A stretch of 64,000 nt of DNA from Streptomyces sp. NBC_01454. GTDB lineage: Bacteria; Actinomycetota; Actinomycetes; Streptomycetales; Streptomycetaceae. The notes under the pieces are model-generated. The model saw only the letters and a list, made by a program, of their open reading frames with translations. It searched no databases and was not told the DNA's origin. The stretch spans positions 744,001-808,000 of the forward strand of contig NZ_CP109460.1 in assembly GCF_036227565.1 (NCBI RefSeq). Reading direction: 5' to 3'. Numbering within the stretch: the first letter of the stretch is position 1; each line of letters starts with the position of its first letter. The translations under genes and the position numbers were made by a program. Below are positions 22,954 through 31,312 of the stretch, in pieces.

Positions 22954-23258
22954 GCCCAGAGCGTGCGGGGCGGTAGTGTACGCCTTTGGCTCACCAGGCG
23001 GACCGTTACTGCGCGCTCAAGCATGTATGGCGCTGGGTGACATCTGCTGCCAGATGTGACAAACCGGGCAATGGTGGGTACAACAAGGGGCGGCACGAAG
23101 GAAGGCAGCGGCGCACAGCGCCTCCATCATGGGCGGTGGTGGGCGACGGGTGGGCGCATCTCCCGAATGCGGGAATCTTCACCGCCGACCGGACGTTGAC
23201 CGGATGACGACGACAGCGACACCTGTCCTGTGGGCGACAAGCCCGGGAGGCACGATTC
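22954..23258. other. rbpA upstream region
   Basis: 305 bp without a gene. It contains a short inverted repeat ACATCTG CTGC CAGATGT (23040-23057) and the sigma-R-type promoter described separately. No coding signal. Confidence 0.6.
23172..23197 (+). promoter_or_regulatory. Sigma-R-type promoter of rbpA
   Basis: GGAAT (23172-23176) and GTT (23195-23197) are separated by exactly 18 bp. This is the consensus for the disulfide-stress sigma factor SigR of Streptomyces, which is known to drive rbpA in S. coelicolor. The rbpA ATG is about 60 bp downstream. Confidence 0.75.
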
Positions 23259-23636
23259 ATGAGTGAGCGAGCTCTCCGCGGCACGCGACTCGTGGTGACC
23301 AGCTACGAGACCGACCGCGGCATCGACCTGGCCCCGCGCCAGGCGGTGGAGTACGCATGCCAGAACGGACATCGATTCGAGATGCCGTTCTCGGTTGAGG
23401 CCGAGATTCCGCCGGAGTGGGAGTGCAAGGTATGTGGTGCACCCTCGCTTCTGGTGGATGGCGATGGCCCTGAGGAAAAGAAGGGTAAGCCCGCGCGTAC
23501 GCACTGGGACATGCTCATGGAGCGGCGCACCCGCGAGGAGCTCGAGGAGGTGCTGGCCGAACGGCTGGCAGTCCTGCGCTCCGGCACCATGAACATTGCC
23601 GTGCATCCGCGCGACACCAACCGCAAGTCCGCCTGA
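23259..23636 (+). CDS. rbpA: RNA polymerase-binding protein RbpA
   Basis: A 125-residue RbpA, the actinobacterial factor that binds RNA polymerase beta prime and principal sigma and helps open-complex formation. It has the N-terminal tail (SERALRGTRLVVTSYETDRG), the core domain with zinc ligands Cys34, His38, Cys56 and Cys59 (ACQNGH...CKVCG), the basic linker (EEKKGKPARTHWDML) and the C-terminal sigma-interaction helices (RTREELEEVLAERLAVLR). GGGAGG precedes the ATG. It is followed by a strong terminator. Confidence 0.97.
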   Translation: MSERALRGTRLVVTSYETDRGIDLAPRQAVEYACQNGHRFEMPFSVEAEIPPEWECKVCGAPSLLVDGDGPEEKKGKPARTHWDMLMERRTREELEEVLAERLAVLRSGTMNIAVHPRDTNRKSA

Positions 23637-23660
23637 CGGCGGGATTGCACCGAGCAGCAC

Positions 23661-23707
23661 AACAAGGGCCGGGGTCACTGCGCAGTGCAGTGACCCCGGC
23701 CCTTGTT
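23661..23707. terminator. Bidirectional terminator, 21-bp stem
   Basis: Perfect 21-bp arms (23661-23681 and 23687-23707) with a 5-nt loop; the arm begins AACAAGGGCC and ends in TTGTT on the other side. It separates convergent rbpA and fxsA. Confidence 0.93.
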
Positions 23708-23746
23708 CGCTGTCCGCGACTCCCCCGGACCCGGGGGCCGGGGTGC

Positions 23747-24334
23747 TCAGCCGGTCAGCGGCGGGTCCTGGCGGCGCGGCGGCGTCGGCTCGTCCTCGCG
23801 GATGACCTCGCCCTGGACGACCTTCCCGTCCGGCCGGTGCATCCTGGCCTGCTGGAAGGCGTCACCGAACGTGCCCGGGGTGTGCTGCGTCCGCCGGGAC
23901 AGCAGCTTCTCGGCACGGCGCTGGATCAGCTTGCCGGTCGGCGGGAAGAGGCAGAGCAGCCCCAGCGCGTCGGACACCAGCCCCGGCACCATCAGCAGCA
24001 GCCCGCCGGCCATCGGGAGCGTATTGCCGCTGCCCGACGTGCCGTTGCCGGACGGGGCCCGGCCGCCGGGGGCCGCCGGGTCGCCGCCGCCCTGCATGCT
24101 CTCGGTGAGCTTCTGCCAGGCGCGGCGGCCGGCCCGCTTGATCACATAGCCGCCGACGAGCACGCCGGCGATCAGCAGCAGCGCCACCGTGAGCCCGCTG
24201 GTGGCCTCGGCGACCACCGTCAGCAGCCAGATCTCCAGCACCATCCAGGCGGCGACACCCAAGGGAATGTACCGGCGGGCGCGTGAACGCTTGGGTGGGC
24301 GGGGACTCGGCGAGGGCGTGGCTCCGAACGTCAT
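23747..24334 (-). CDS. fxsA: FxsA-family membrane protein
   Basis: A 195-residue FxsA-like integral membrane protein. There are two N-terminal membrane segments (YIPLGVAAWMVLEIWLLTVV, then a Leu/Ala/Gly-rich second helix), a cytoplasmic QKLTESMQGG loop, and a third hydrophobic region MAGGLLLMVPGLVSDALGLL with the family motif PGxxxDxxGLLLLxPP. The tail is hydrophilic. E. coli FxsA relieves phage T7 exclusion by F PifA; its normal role is unknown. Confidence 0.9.
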   Translation of the reverse strand: MTFGATPSPSPRPPKRSRARRYIPLGVAAWMVLEIWLLTVVAEATSGLTVALLLIAGVLVGGYVIKRAGRRAWQKLTESMQGGGDPAAPGGRAPSGNGTSGSGNTLPMAGGLLLMVPGLVSDALGLLCLFPPTGKLIQRRAEKLLSRRTQHTPGTFGDAFQQARMHRPDGKVVQGEVIREDEPTPPRRQDPPLTG

Positions 24335-24416
24335 GCCTCAAGTGTGCCTGGCCCGCGGCGCAGCCCCCGGTGAGGGCCCGCCCGGCGGCGCACCGGCCGT
24401 CCGGTGGTGCGCGGCG

Positions 24417-25172
24417 TCAGCGGCCGCGGATCTTGTCCACCCGCGCGCCGATCCCCCAGGCGGTGACCCGCCACAGCGCCTCCACGACGATGTCCCGGCT
24501 CATCTTGCTGTCGCCCAGCTCCCGCTCGACGAACGTGATCGGGACCTCGACGACGTGGTAGCCGGCCTGCACGGCGCGGCGGGCGAGGTCGACCTGGAAG
24601 CAGTAGCCCTGCGAGGCCACGTCGTCCAGGCCCAGCCCCTGGAGGGCCTCCGCGCGAAAGGCCCGGAAGCCGCCGGTGATGTCGTGCAGCGGCAGGTCCA
24701 GCACCAGCCGGGAGTAGGTGCTGCCCCCGCGGGAGATCAACTGGCGGTACTTGGGCCAGTTCACGGTGCGGCCACCGGGCACCCAGCGCGAGCCGAGGAC
24801 GAGATCGGCGCCCTTGAGGGCGGTGAGCAGCCGCGGGAGCTCCTCGGGCTGGTGCGAGCCGTCGGCATCCATCTCGACCAGCACGCCGTAGCCGTGGTCG
24901 ATGCCCCACCGGAAGCCCGCGAGGTAAGCGGCGCCGAGACCCTCCTTGCCCTTGCGGTGCAGGACGTGGACGTGCGCGTCGTCGGCGGCCAGCTCGTCGG
25001 CGAACTTGCCGGTGCCGTCGGGGCTGTTGTCGTCCGCGACCAGGACGTGTGCCTGGGGGACGGCGGCCCGCACCCGCGAGACGATCGGCTTGATGTTCTC
25101 CGCCTCGTTGTAGGTCGGAATGATCACCAACGTGGTGCCGAGCGGACCGTACTGCCGCTGACCGTCTGTCAC
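24417..25172 (-). CDS. ppm1: Polyprenol-phosphate mannosyltransferase Ppm1
   Basis: A 251-residue GT2 enzyme that makes polyprenyl-phosphate-mannose for protein O-mannosylation and mannolipids. Motifs are VIIPTYNEAENI, ADDNSPDGTGK, the DxD metal site EMDADGSHQPEELPRL, LGSRWVPGG and FVERELGDSKMS. It has no membrane domain of its own. The GTG overlaps the lnt stop (GTGA), so it is translated with Lnt, which in Mycobacterium tuberculosis is fused to Ppm1 in one protein. Streptomyces Ppm1 is known to be needed for glycosylation and phage phiC31 infection. Confidence 0.92.
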   Translation of the reverse strand: MTDGQRQYGPLGTTLVIIPTYNEAENIKPIVSRVRAAVPQAHVLVADDNSPDGTGKFADELAADDAHVHVLHRKGKEGLGAAYLAGFRWGIDHGYGVLVEMDADGSHQPEELPRLLTALKGADLVLGSRWVPGGRTVNWPKYRQLISRGGSTYSRLVLDLPLHDITGGFRAFRAEALQGLGLDDVASQGYCFQVDLARRAVQAGYHVVEVPITFVERELGDSKMSRDIVVEALWRVTAWGIGARVDKIRGR

Positions 25173-26842
25173 TGCTGCCCCTTCTCGTCCTTCGTACGCC
25201 CGCGCCTGCCGCTGACCACCGCGGCGGCACAGGACAGGAGACCCACGATAGCGAGCAGCCACTCGGGGGCGGCACCGACGCGGTCGGCGAGCGTCGTTTC
25301 GTCGCGCAGCGGAATGCGCGCGGAGACCACGCCTCGGGTGAACTCGGGGATCTGGTGGGTGACCGTGCCGTCCGGGGCGACCACCGCGCTGATTCCGCTG
25401 GTGGCGGCGGTGACAACGGCCCGGCCGTGTTCGACGGCGCGCAGCTTGGACATCGCCAGCTGCTGCTCGGGCTGGCCGGTGCGGCCGTAGGTGGCGTTGT
25501 TGGTCTGGATGACCAGGGCGCGGGCGCCGGCGTCGACCGTGTCGTGCACGATCTCGTCGTAGGCGACCTCGAAGCAGATGACGTCGCCGAGCCGGGCGGG
25601 GCCGAGCTGGAGCACCCCGGTGTGGTTGCCGGGGTAGAAGTCGCGGGGCACCCGCTGGAAGCGCGTGATGATCTTGCTGAGCTGCTCCCGGAAGGGGACG
25701 TACTCGCCGAACGGCACCGGATGCTGCTTGGTGTAGGAGGCGCCCGGGCCCTTCTTCGGGTCCCAGACGATGCCCTTGTTGAAGACGTAACCCGCCTTGG
25801 AGGGGTGGTCGACCAGGGCACCGACCAGGACGGGCACCCCGATGGACTTCACGGCCCGGTCGATCCGGTCGTACGCCTGCGGGTACTGGAACGGGTCGAG
25901 GTCGGAGGAGTTCTCCGGCCAGATGACCAGATCCGGCTTCTTGGCCCGGCCGGCCCGGACGTCCGCGGCGAGCTTCTCGGTGGCCGCGGCGTGGTTGTCG
26001 AGGATCTTCATCGGGCGGCCCAGGAAGTCCATACCGGCCTGCTGGACATTGCCCTGGACGACGGCGATGTCGGCGGTGTCGTCGGCCTTGGTGGGGACGG
26101 GGACGGCGAGACCGGCCAGGGTGACGGCGGCGGCCAGCCCGAACGCCTCGAAGACCGGCACGGCCCGGCGCAGGGTCCCGTTGCCGCGCAGCTTCCAGAG
26201 AACGGCGGCGCAGGCCGCGATCAGGGCACCGGCCAGGGCGACGGCGAAGGTCACCAGCGGGGCGCCGCCGAGCGCGGCGAGCGGGGTGAACGGAGAGCCG
26301 GTGTGGGCGAACGCCAGCCGGCCCCAGGGGAAGCCGCCGAACGGGAGCCGGTCGCGGGCCCACTCCTCGGTGACCCACAGGCAGGCGGTCCACAGCGGCC
26401 AGAGCGGCAGCCGCGACGTGACGGCGAGCCCGGCGCCCAGCAGCATCATGAAGAGCGCCTCGGCGACCGACAGGCCCACCACCGCGTCCCAGCCGACGAC
26501 ATGCAGCCACTTCAGCAGGATCAGGAAGAACGGCAGCCCGAAGACGAAGCCCGTCCAGGCCCCCTGGCGCGCGCTGCGGCCGCGGGTCAGCAGGGACAGC
26601 GCGGCGACGGCCGCCAGGGACAGCGGCCACAGGTCGTACGGCGGGAAGGCGAGGCCGAGCGCCAGGCCACAGACCACCGCGAGGCCGGTGCGCAGCGCCT
26701 CCCGGCGGACCAGTGCGGCCAGCCGCCGGGCGCGCCGGGGCCGCGCCGTCAGAGCGGTGGCACCCTGCTCGGCGGCGGGCACCGGGCCGTCGGGCGAGGT
26801 GCCGCTGACGGCTTCTTCGGTGGTATCGGAACCCGATGGCAC
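25169..26842 (-). CDS. lnt: Apolipoprotein N-acyltransferase
   Basis: A 557-residue membrane enzyme that N-acylates lipoproteins. About six to seven membrane helices are followed by a carbon-nitrogen hydrolase domain with the Glu-Lys-Cys triad: VIWPENSS (Glu), YTKQHPVPFGEY (Lys) and VICFEVAYDE (Cys). The C-terminal helix is LLAIVGLLSCAAAVV. The GTG at 26842 was chosen because AGGAAGG lies 9 nt upstream; an ATG at 26890 would add 16 residues. It is coupled to ppm1 and is the Lnt partner expected to anchor Ppm1 to the membrane. Confidence 0.9.
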   Translation of the reverse strand: MPSGSDTTEEAVSGTSPDGPVPAAEQGATALTARPRRARRLAALVRREALRTGLAVVCGLALGLAFPPYDLWPLSLAAVAALSLLTRGRSARQGAWTGFVFGLPFFLILLKWLHVVGWDAVVGLSVAEALFMMLLGAGLAVTSRLPLWPLWTACLWVTEEWARDRLPFGGFPWGRLAFAHTGSPFTPLAALGGAPLVTFAVALAGALIAACAAVLWKLRGNGTLRRAVPVFEAFGLAAAVTLAGLAVPVPTKADDTADIAVVQGNVQQAGMDFLGRPMKILDNHAAATEKLAADVRAGRAKKPDLVIWPENSSDLDPFQYPQAYDRIDRAVKSIGVPVLVGALVDHPSKAGYVFNKGIVWDPKKGPGASYTKQHPVPFGEYVPFREQLSKIITRFQRVPRDFYPGNHTGVLQLGPARLGDVICFEVAYDEIVHDTVDAGARALVIQTNNATYGRTGQPEQQLAMSKLRAVEHGRAVVTAATSGISAVVAPDGTVTHQIPEFTRGVVSARIPLRDETTLADRVGAAPEWLLAIVGLLSCAAAVVSGRRGRTKDEKGQQ

Positions 26843-27371
26843 GGTCGCGGGCCTTCCTGCAGGTCGTGCGGTGGTGAGCTGACCGTACATCGGGAGACCG
26901 GGGTTGCGGATGCGGGGTGCACGAAAGGTGAAGAACGCCGCGGGAGGCCGCGGGCGGGCCGCAGCGTGGTGCGGATAGGGGCCCGGCGCCCTTCGGGCCG
27001 ACCTGGGACCCGCTGGCTGCGGGTCGACCGAGAGCCGTTGTCTACTGAGCGTCCGGGCCCCACCCGGGTCGCACCTGCCGATCGGGCGAGACGTTCCGTC
27101 GCCCCGTGCCGCTGGTGCTGGACCTGGCTCCCAGTGGTGGCGTGCCCAGTGGCACACCGCCCCATGGCCCAGCTGCGTTCGACGACTGCGCGGAGGTCTG
27201 CCGGTCGGACGTCCTGTGGTGGACTCGGCCGAACCTACCGGCCGCCGACCGCCTGCTGTCAACAGGTGCTCCGCCTGCGTCGTTTCGCGTCGCCCCAGGT
27301 CAGCCCCGAGCGCCCCCGGGAGAGCCAAGGAGCGGCAAGCGCGGTCCGCGACGGCACGTGGCCGCGCGATG
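26843..27371. other. lnt upstream region, no gene seen
   Basis: About 530 bp between lnt and the amidohydrolase gene, both on the minus strand. Open frames here are Arg/Pro-rich without ribosome sites. It should contain the lnt-ppm1 promoter, but I cannot place hexamers with confidence. Confidence 0.5.
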
Positions 27372-29021
27372 TCACTCGTTCGGCGGCCCGAAGACCGTTC
27401 GCCCGCCGACGACCGTGGTCAGGCACACCGGGAGGTCGTTGCCGGGGGTGAGATCGGGCAGGCCGGGGGTGCCGGAGCGGGGGTCGGTCGACCAGCGTTC
27501 CACCCGCTCGTCGGGCGCCTGGACGACCAGCTCGCCGGTGCGCCAGACCGCGTAGTCGGCGGGCGCGCCGGGCACCAAGACGCCCGCGTCGTCACGGCCG
27601 ACGGCACGCCAGCCGCCGCGGGTGTGGGCGGTGAACGCGGCGCGCGCGGAGATGCCGTGGGCGCGGGTGCGGTGGAAGACGGCGGCGCGCACGGTGCCCC
27701 AGGGGTCGAGCGGGGTGACCGGGCTGTCGGACCCCAGGGCGAGCGGGACACCGGCCTTGAGCAGCGCGGCGTACGGGTTGAGGGTGCGGGCCCGCTCGGC
27801 GCCCAGGCGGGCGGCGTACATGCCCTCCGTGCCGCCCCAGGCCGCGTCGAAGGCGGGCTGGACGGAGGCGGTCAGGGCCAGCTCGGCGAAGCCGGCGATG
27901 GTGCGCCCGGTGAGCATTTCGGCGTGTTCGACGCGGTGCCGGGCGGCCCGGATCCGGCCCAGGCCGACGCGCTCGGCGGCGGCCCGTACGCCGTCGACGA
28001 CGTGGGTGAGCGCGGCGTCACCGATGGCGTGGAAACCGGCCTGGAGCCCGGCCTCGGTGCAGGCGGCGACATGGGCGGCGATGTCCTCGGCGGCCAGCTG
28101 CGCGACGCCGGTGTGGGCGGCGTCCGCGTACGGGGCGTGGAGGTGGGCGGTGTGCGACCCGAGGGAACCGTCGGCGAACAGATCGCCCGCGGCGCCGATC
28201 GCCCCGAGTTCGCGGATCCGCTGCGCATCCTTTGCGGATGCGACCGCCTCGGCCCAGTAGCCGACCACCCGCGGGCCGGTCCCCTGCCGGGCGAGGGCGA
28301 GCAGTCCGGTGAAGTCGTCCTCGCCGGAGATGTCCGGGCCCGCGCACTCGTGGAGGGTGCCGATGCCGAGCGCGGCGGCCCGCGCCAGGGCGGCGGTCTG
28401 GGCCTCGGTGCGCTGGGCGGGGGTGAGGGTGGCGTACGCGGCCTTGCGCACCGCGTGGTGGGCGGCGCCGGTCAGCGGGGCGTCGGTGTGGAATCCGGTG
28501 CGTTCGCGCACGCCGGGGACCAGGTCCAGCAGTGCCGTCGTCACGACCGCGGAGTGCACGTCGACCCGGGTGAGATAGAGCGGTCGGCCGCCGGCGGCCT
28601 CGTCCAGTTCCGCACGGGACGGGGGCCGGCCCTCCGGCCAGAGCGCGGCGTCCCAGCCGTGCCCGAGCAGGACCCGGTCCGAGGGACGGGCGGCGGCGTA
28701 GGCGCGGATCCGGGCCAGCGCCTCGGGCAGGGCGCCGGCGCCGGACAGGTCGAGCCCGGTGAGCGCCAGCCCGGTCGCGGTGGTGTGCACGTGTGCGTCC
28801 GTGAACGCCGGGGTGACCAGCGCACCGTCGAGCTGCACGACCTCGTCGACGCCGTCGGCGAAGGAGTCGGCCGCGCCCTCCTCGCCGACCCAGGCGATGC
28901 GGTCGCCCTCCACGACCATGGCGGTGGCGAAGGGGTCCGCGGGGCTGTGCACCTCGCCACCACGCAGCAGGACGGTGCGGGAGGGATGCTGCCGGGCCGG
29001 TTCGGGAACGTGCGCGCTCAT
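27372..29021 (-). CDS. Amidohydrolase, YtcJ-like
   Basis: A 549-residue metal-dependent hydrolase of the amidohydrolase-3 group. The N-terminal beta sandwich is followed by the TIM barrel, with DAHVH (Asp75, His77, His79), FHAIGDAA and RHRVEHAEM as further metal or substrate residues and LGSDSPVTPLDPW near the C-terminal metal Asp. There is no signal peptide, so it acts in the cytosol. Substrate is unknown; family members hydrolyse formamides, imides and N-acyl amino compounds. Monocistronic, with the Lrp regulator upstream on the same strand. Confidence 0.88.
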   Translation of the reverse strand: MSAHVPEPARQHPSRTVLLRGGEVHSPADPFATAMVVEGDRIAWVGEEGAADSFADGVDEVVQLDGALVTPAFTDAHVHTTATGLALTGLDLSGAGALPEALARIRAYAAARPSDRVLLGHGWDAALWPEGRPPSRAELDEAAGGRPLYLTRVDVHSAVVTTALLDLVPGVRERTGFHTDAPLTGAAHHAVRKAAYATLTPAQRTEAQTAALARAAALGIGTLHECAGPDISGEDDFTGLLALARQGTGPRVVGYWAEAVASAKDAQRIRELGAIGAAGDLFADGSLGSHTAHLHAPYADAAHTGVAQLAAEDIAAHVAACTEAGLQAGFHAIGDAALTHVVDGVRAAAERVGLGRIRAARHRVEHAEMLTGRTIAGFAELALTASVQPAFDAAWGGTEGMYAARLGAERARTLNPYAALLKAGVPLALGSDSPVTPLDPWGTVRAAVFHRTRAHGISARAAFTAHTRGGWRAVGRDDAGVLVPGAPADYAVWRTGELVVQAPDERVERWSTDPRSGTPGLPDLTPGNDLPVCLTTVVGGRTVFGPPNE

Positions 29022-29077
29022 ACCGGACAGTTTGGCCCCTGAGCGGGACCGGACCGCACGCGGGGGGCGATCAACGG

Positions 29078-29518
29078 TCAGATACGCGGCGGGCGGGCCT
29101 CGTAGGGGGTGGAGAGCACGACGGTGGTGCGGGTGGAGACGCCGGCCAGGGTGCGGATGCGGGTGAGCAGGTGCTCCAGCTCCAGCGGGGTGGCCACCCG
29201 GACTTTGAGGATGTAGTTCTCGTCGCCGGCGACGCTGTGGCAGGCCTCCAGCTCGGGCACCTCGGCGAGGCGGTCGGCGATGTCGTCCGGCGCGCTGGGG
29301 TCGAAGGGTTTGACCGAGATGAAGGCCGTGAGCGGCAGGCCCACGGCTTCGGGGTCCACGATGGCGGCATAGCCCCGGATGACACCGCGCTGCTCCAGGC
29401 GGCGCACCCGCTGGTGCACCGCCGAGGTGGACAGGCCGGTGGCCTTGCCCAGGTCGGTGTAGCTCATCCGCCCGTCCTTGACGAGCAGATCCACGATTTG
29501 TCGGTCCAACTCCTCCAC
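29078..29518 (-). CDS. Lrp/AsnC-family regulator
   Basis: A 146-residue regulator. The N-terminal winged HTH (ELDRQIVDLLVKDGRMSYTDLGKATGLSTSAVHQRVRRLEQRGVI) is followed by a RAM ligand-binding domain (FISVKPFDPSAPDDIADRLAEV; GDENYILKVRVATPLEL). It probably senses an amino acid or related small molecule. It lies 56 bp upstream of the amidohydrolase gene on the same strand, so it may control it. Confidence 0.92.
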   Translation of the reverse strand: MEELDRQIVDLLVKDGRMSYTDLGKATGLSTSAVHQRVRRLEQRGVIRGYAAIVDPEAVGLPLTAFISVKPFDPSAPDDIADRLAEVPELEACHSVAGDENYILKVRVATPLELEHLLTRIRTLAGVSTRTTVVLSTPYEARPPRI

Positions 29519-29736
29519 CCGTTCAACCTACTGTGCGCGGGCGCAGATGCGCACCGCGCGCCGGCTCGTGAGCACCTTCGCGCCGGGTTGTGTGACCAAT
29601 GCCACATGGGTGAACCGGTGTCCGCCGGACGCCCGCGATTATGCGCGGGGCATGAAGGGAATTGCTGCTGGTGGCCAGGACCGCCCGTCACAGGAAGTCA
29701 GCGATCCGATCGGCCCACCCGAGGGGGATGGACATC

Positions 29737-30144
29737 ATGCGACGCCTGAAGCAGGACTCCGCTGCCGCGAACGCCGGCGCCCAGGAGGGCGACAGTCTCG
29801 ACGCCTCCGGCGAGGACGACTCGTTCGACACCTATGAGATCTACCGCGTGACCTGCCCCGACTGCCGCCAGCCGATCGCGCTGCTGGCGGACGAGGACGT
29901 CCTCCCGGAGCACGCCCGGTGCCCCTCGCCGTGGAACCCGTTCGGTCTGACGGTGTGCCAGGGCTCCGGCCGGGCGGTGTCCGAGGCCCCGGAGGCCGAG
30001 GACGCCCTGGACACCCAGGAGCAGGACGCGGCCGTGCTGCTGACCCTGCCCGCCGGCCTGGACTGGCGCCGCCAGCCGTTCTCGCACGTCGGCGAGCCCG
30101 GCACCCGGCCGGCCCGGGTGCCGCGGATGCGTCCGCGCGCCTGA
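29737..30144 (+). CDS. Conserved zinc-ribbon-like protein (135 aa)
   Basis: A 135-residue soluble protein. An acidic N-terminus (EGDSLDASGEDDSFDTYE) is followed by CPDCRQPIALLADEDVLPEHARC with further Cys at CQGSG, a likely zinc ribbon, then an acidic linker and LPAGLDWRRQPFSHV. The ATG at 29737 is preferred because GAGGGGG is 9 nt upstream. A conserved streptomycete hypothetical by appearance; function not known. Confidence 0.7.
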   Translation: MRRLKQDSAAANAGAQEGDSLDASGEDDSFDTYEIYRVTCPDCRQPIALLADEDVLPEHARCPSPWNPFGLTVCQGSGRAVSEAPEAEDALDTQEQDAAVLLTLPAGLDWRRQPFSHVGEPGTRPARVPRMRPRA

Positions 30145-30181
30145 GTGCCGCTCCGCGCCCGTTCGCACGGGCGCTCCGGCC

Positions 30182-31312
30182 TCACCAGTAGCGGCCCTCG
30201 ATCATCGCCTCCAGGGTGTCCCGGTGGAGGATCAGCGCATCGGCGTCGGCCGGGGCCGGCGCCTCGCCGAAGTGGATCCGGCGGTAGGCCACGCGCAGCA
30301 TGACGATGGCGTGCCGCAGGGCCGCGTAGAGGGTGTGGAATTCCATGTCGCGGGGCGGGTGCCCGGTGAGGTGGGCATAGACGCTCTCGACGCGGTCACG
30401 GCACAGGAAGCCGGGCAGTCCCCGCTGTCCGCTGCCTTCGGCCAGGTCCTGGAAGAAGCGGTGGAGATAGACCATCCAGCCCAGGTCGAGTTCGCGAGGG
30501 CCCAGGGCCGCCATCTCCCAGTCGAGGACGGCGGCCGGCGCGAAGCCGTCGTAGACGATATTGCCGATCCTGGCGTCTCCCCAGCTCAGTACGGTCTCAC
30601 CGGGATCCGGCGGCCAGTGCTCGGCGAGCCTGGCGAAGCCGCGCTCGATCAGCGGGGAGCGCGGCCGGCCGTCAACGACCCAGGCGTAGTAAGCCTGTTG
30701 GGCCTCCACATGGCGACTCAGGGCACTGCCCGTACCGGGCGTGGCGAGGAACTCGGCCTCGGCGAGCGGGACTTGGTCGTGCAGCCGGGCGAGGACCGAA
30801 ACGCTGTCGGCTTCCAGCCGGTCGCGCTCGGCGTCGGTGGCGTCGTGGAGCCAATTCCCCTCGTACGTATAGGGCATGACGTCCGGCGGGACGCGGCCGG
30901 CGGCGCGGGACATCACGAAGAACGGGGCGCCGAGGTGCGCCGGGTCCTCCTCGAGCCAGAGGGTGCGGGGCACCGGGAGGTCGGTGCGGGCGGCGACCAG
31001 GCGCATGGTGCGGTACTGCCGCGCCATGTCGTACCGCGGGAAGACGCAGTACGCGGCGGGGTCGGCGGCGAGGCGCAGCGCGCAGGCGGACTCCGGCGGG
31101 TCGGGATGGTCGATGTCGAAGAGCAGGGTTTCGCTGGACATCCCGTTGGCGTCCGGGACGGTCGCGCCCCGGGCGCGGGCGCCGGGGAGCCGGGTGCCGA
31201 GCCAGGCGGTGAGGCGGCGGGTGAGCATCTCGGGGTCGCGGGTGGTGGTGCGGGGGCGCCGGGCGTCCGGGGCGCCCGCGGAGCGGTCCCCGGGCAGCGG
31301 GTGGTCCGTCAT
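30182..31312 (-). CDS. APH-like kinase (ACAD10/11, LvaA-type)
   Basis: A 376-residue protein-kinase-fold phosphotransferase. The N-lobe has a substrate-binding strand (SSETLLFDI) and ALRL. The catalytic loop is LSWGDARIGNIVYD, Brenner's motif with Ser-Trp in place of the usual His, and the metal site is AVLDWEMAALGPRELDLGW. This is the version found in the kinase domain of ACAD10/11 and LvaA, which phosphorylate 4-hydroxyacyl-CoAs. It overlaps the next gene by 4 nt, with an acyl-CoA dehydrogenase gene just beyond, supporting fatty/hydroxy-acid catabolism rather than antibiotic resistance. Confidence 0.85.
   Translation of the reverse strand: MTDHPLPGDRSAGAPDARRPRTTTRDPEMLTRRLTAWLGTRLPGARARGATVPDANGMSSETLLFDIDHPDPPESACALRLAADPAAYCVFPRYDMARQYRTMRLVAARTDLPVPRTLWLEEDPAHLGAPFFVMSRAAGRVPPDVMPYTYEGNWLHDATDAERDRLEADSVSVLARLHDQVPLAEAEFLATPGTGSALSRHVEAQQAYYAWVVDGRPRSPLIERGFARLAEHWPPDPGETVLSWGDARIGNIVYDGFAPAAVLDWEMAALGPRELDLGWMVYLHRFFQDLAEGSGQRGLPGFLCRDRVESVYAHLTGHPPRDMEFHTLYAALRHAIVMLRVAYRRIHFGEAPAPADADALILHRDTLEAMIEGRYW

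Noticed and set aside
30182..31312. Aminoglycoside resistance kinase
   Set aside because: Its catalytic loop (SWGD) and the adjacent acyl-CoA dehydrogenase fit the ACAD10/11-LvaA kinase type rather than antibiotic resistance enzymes.
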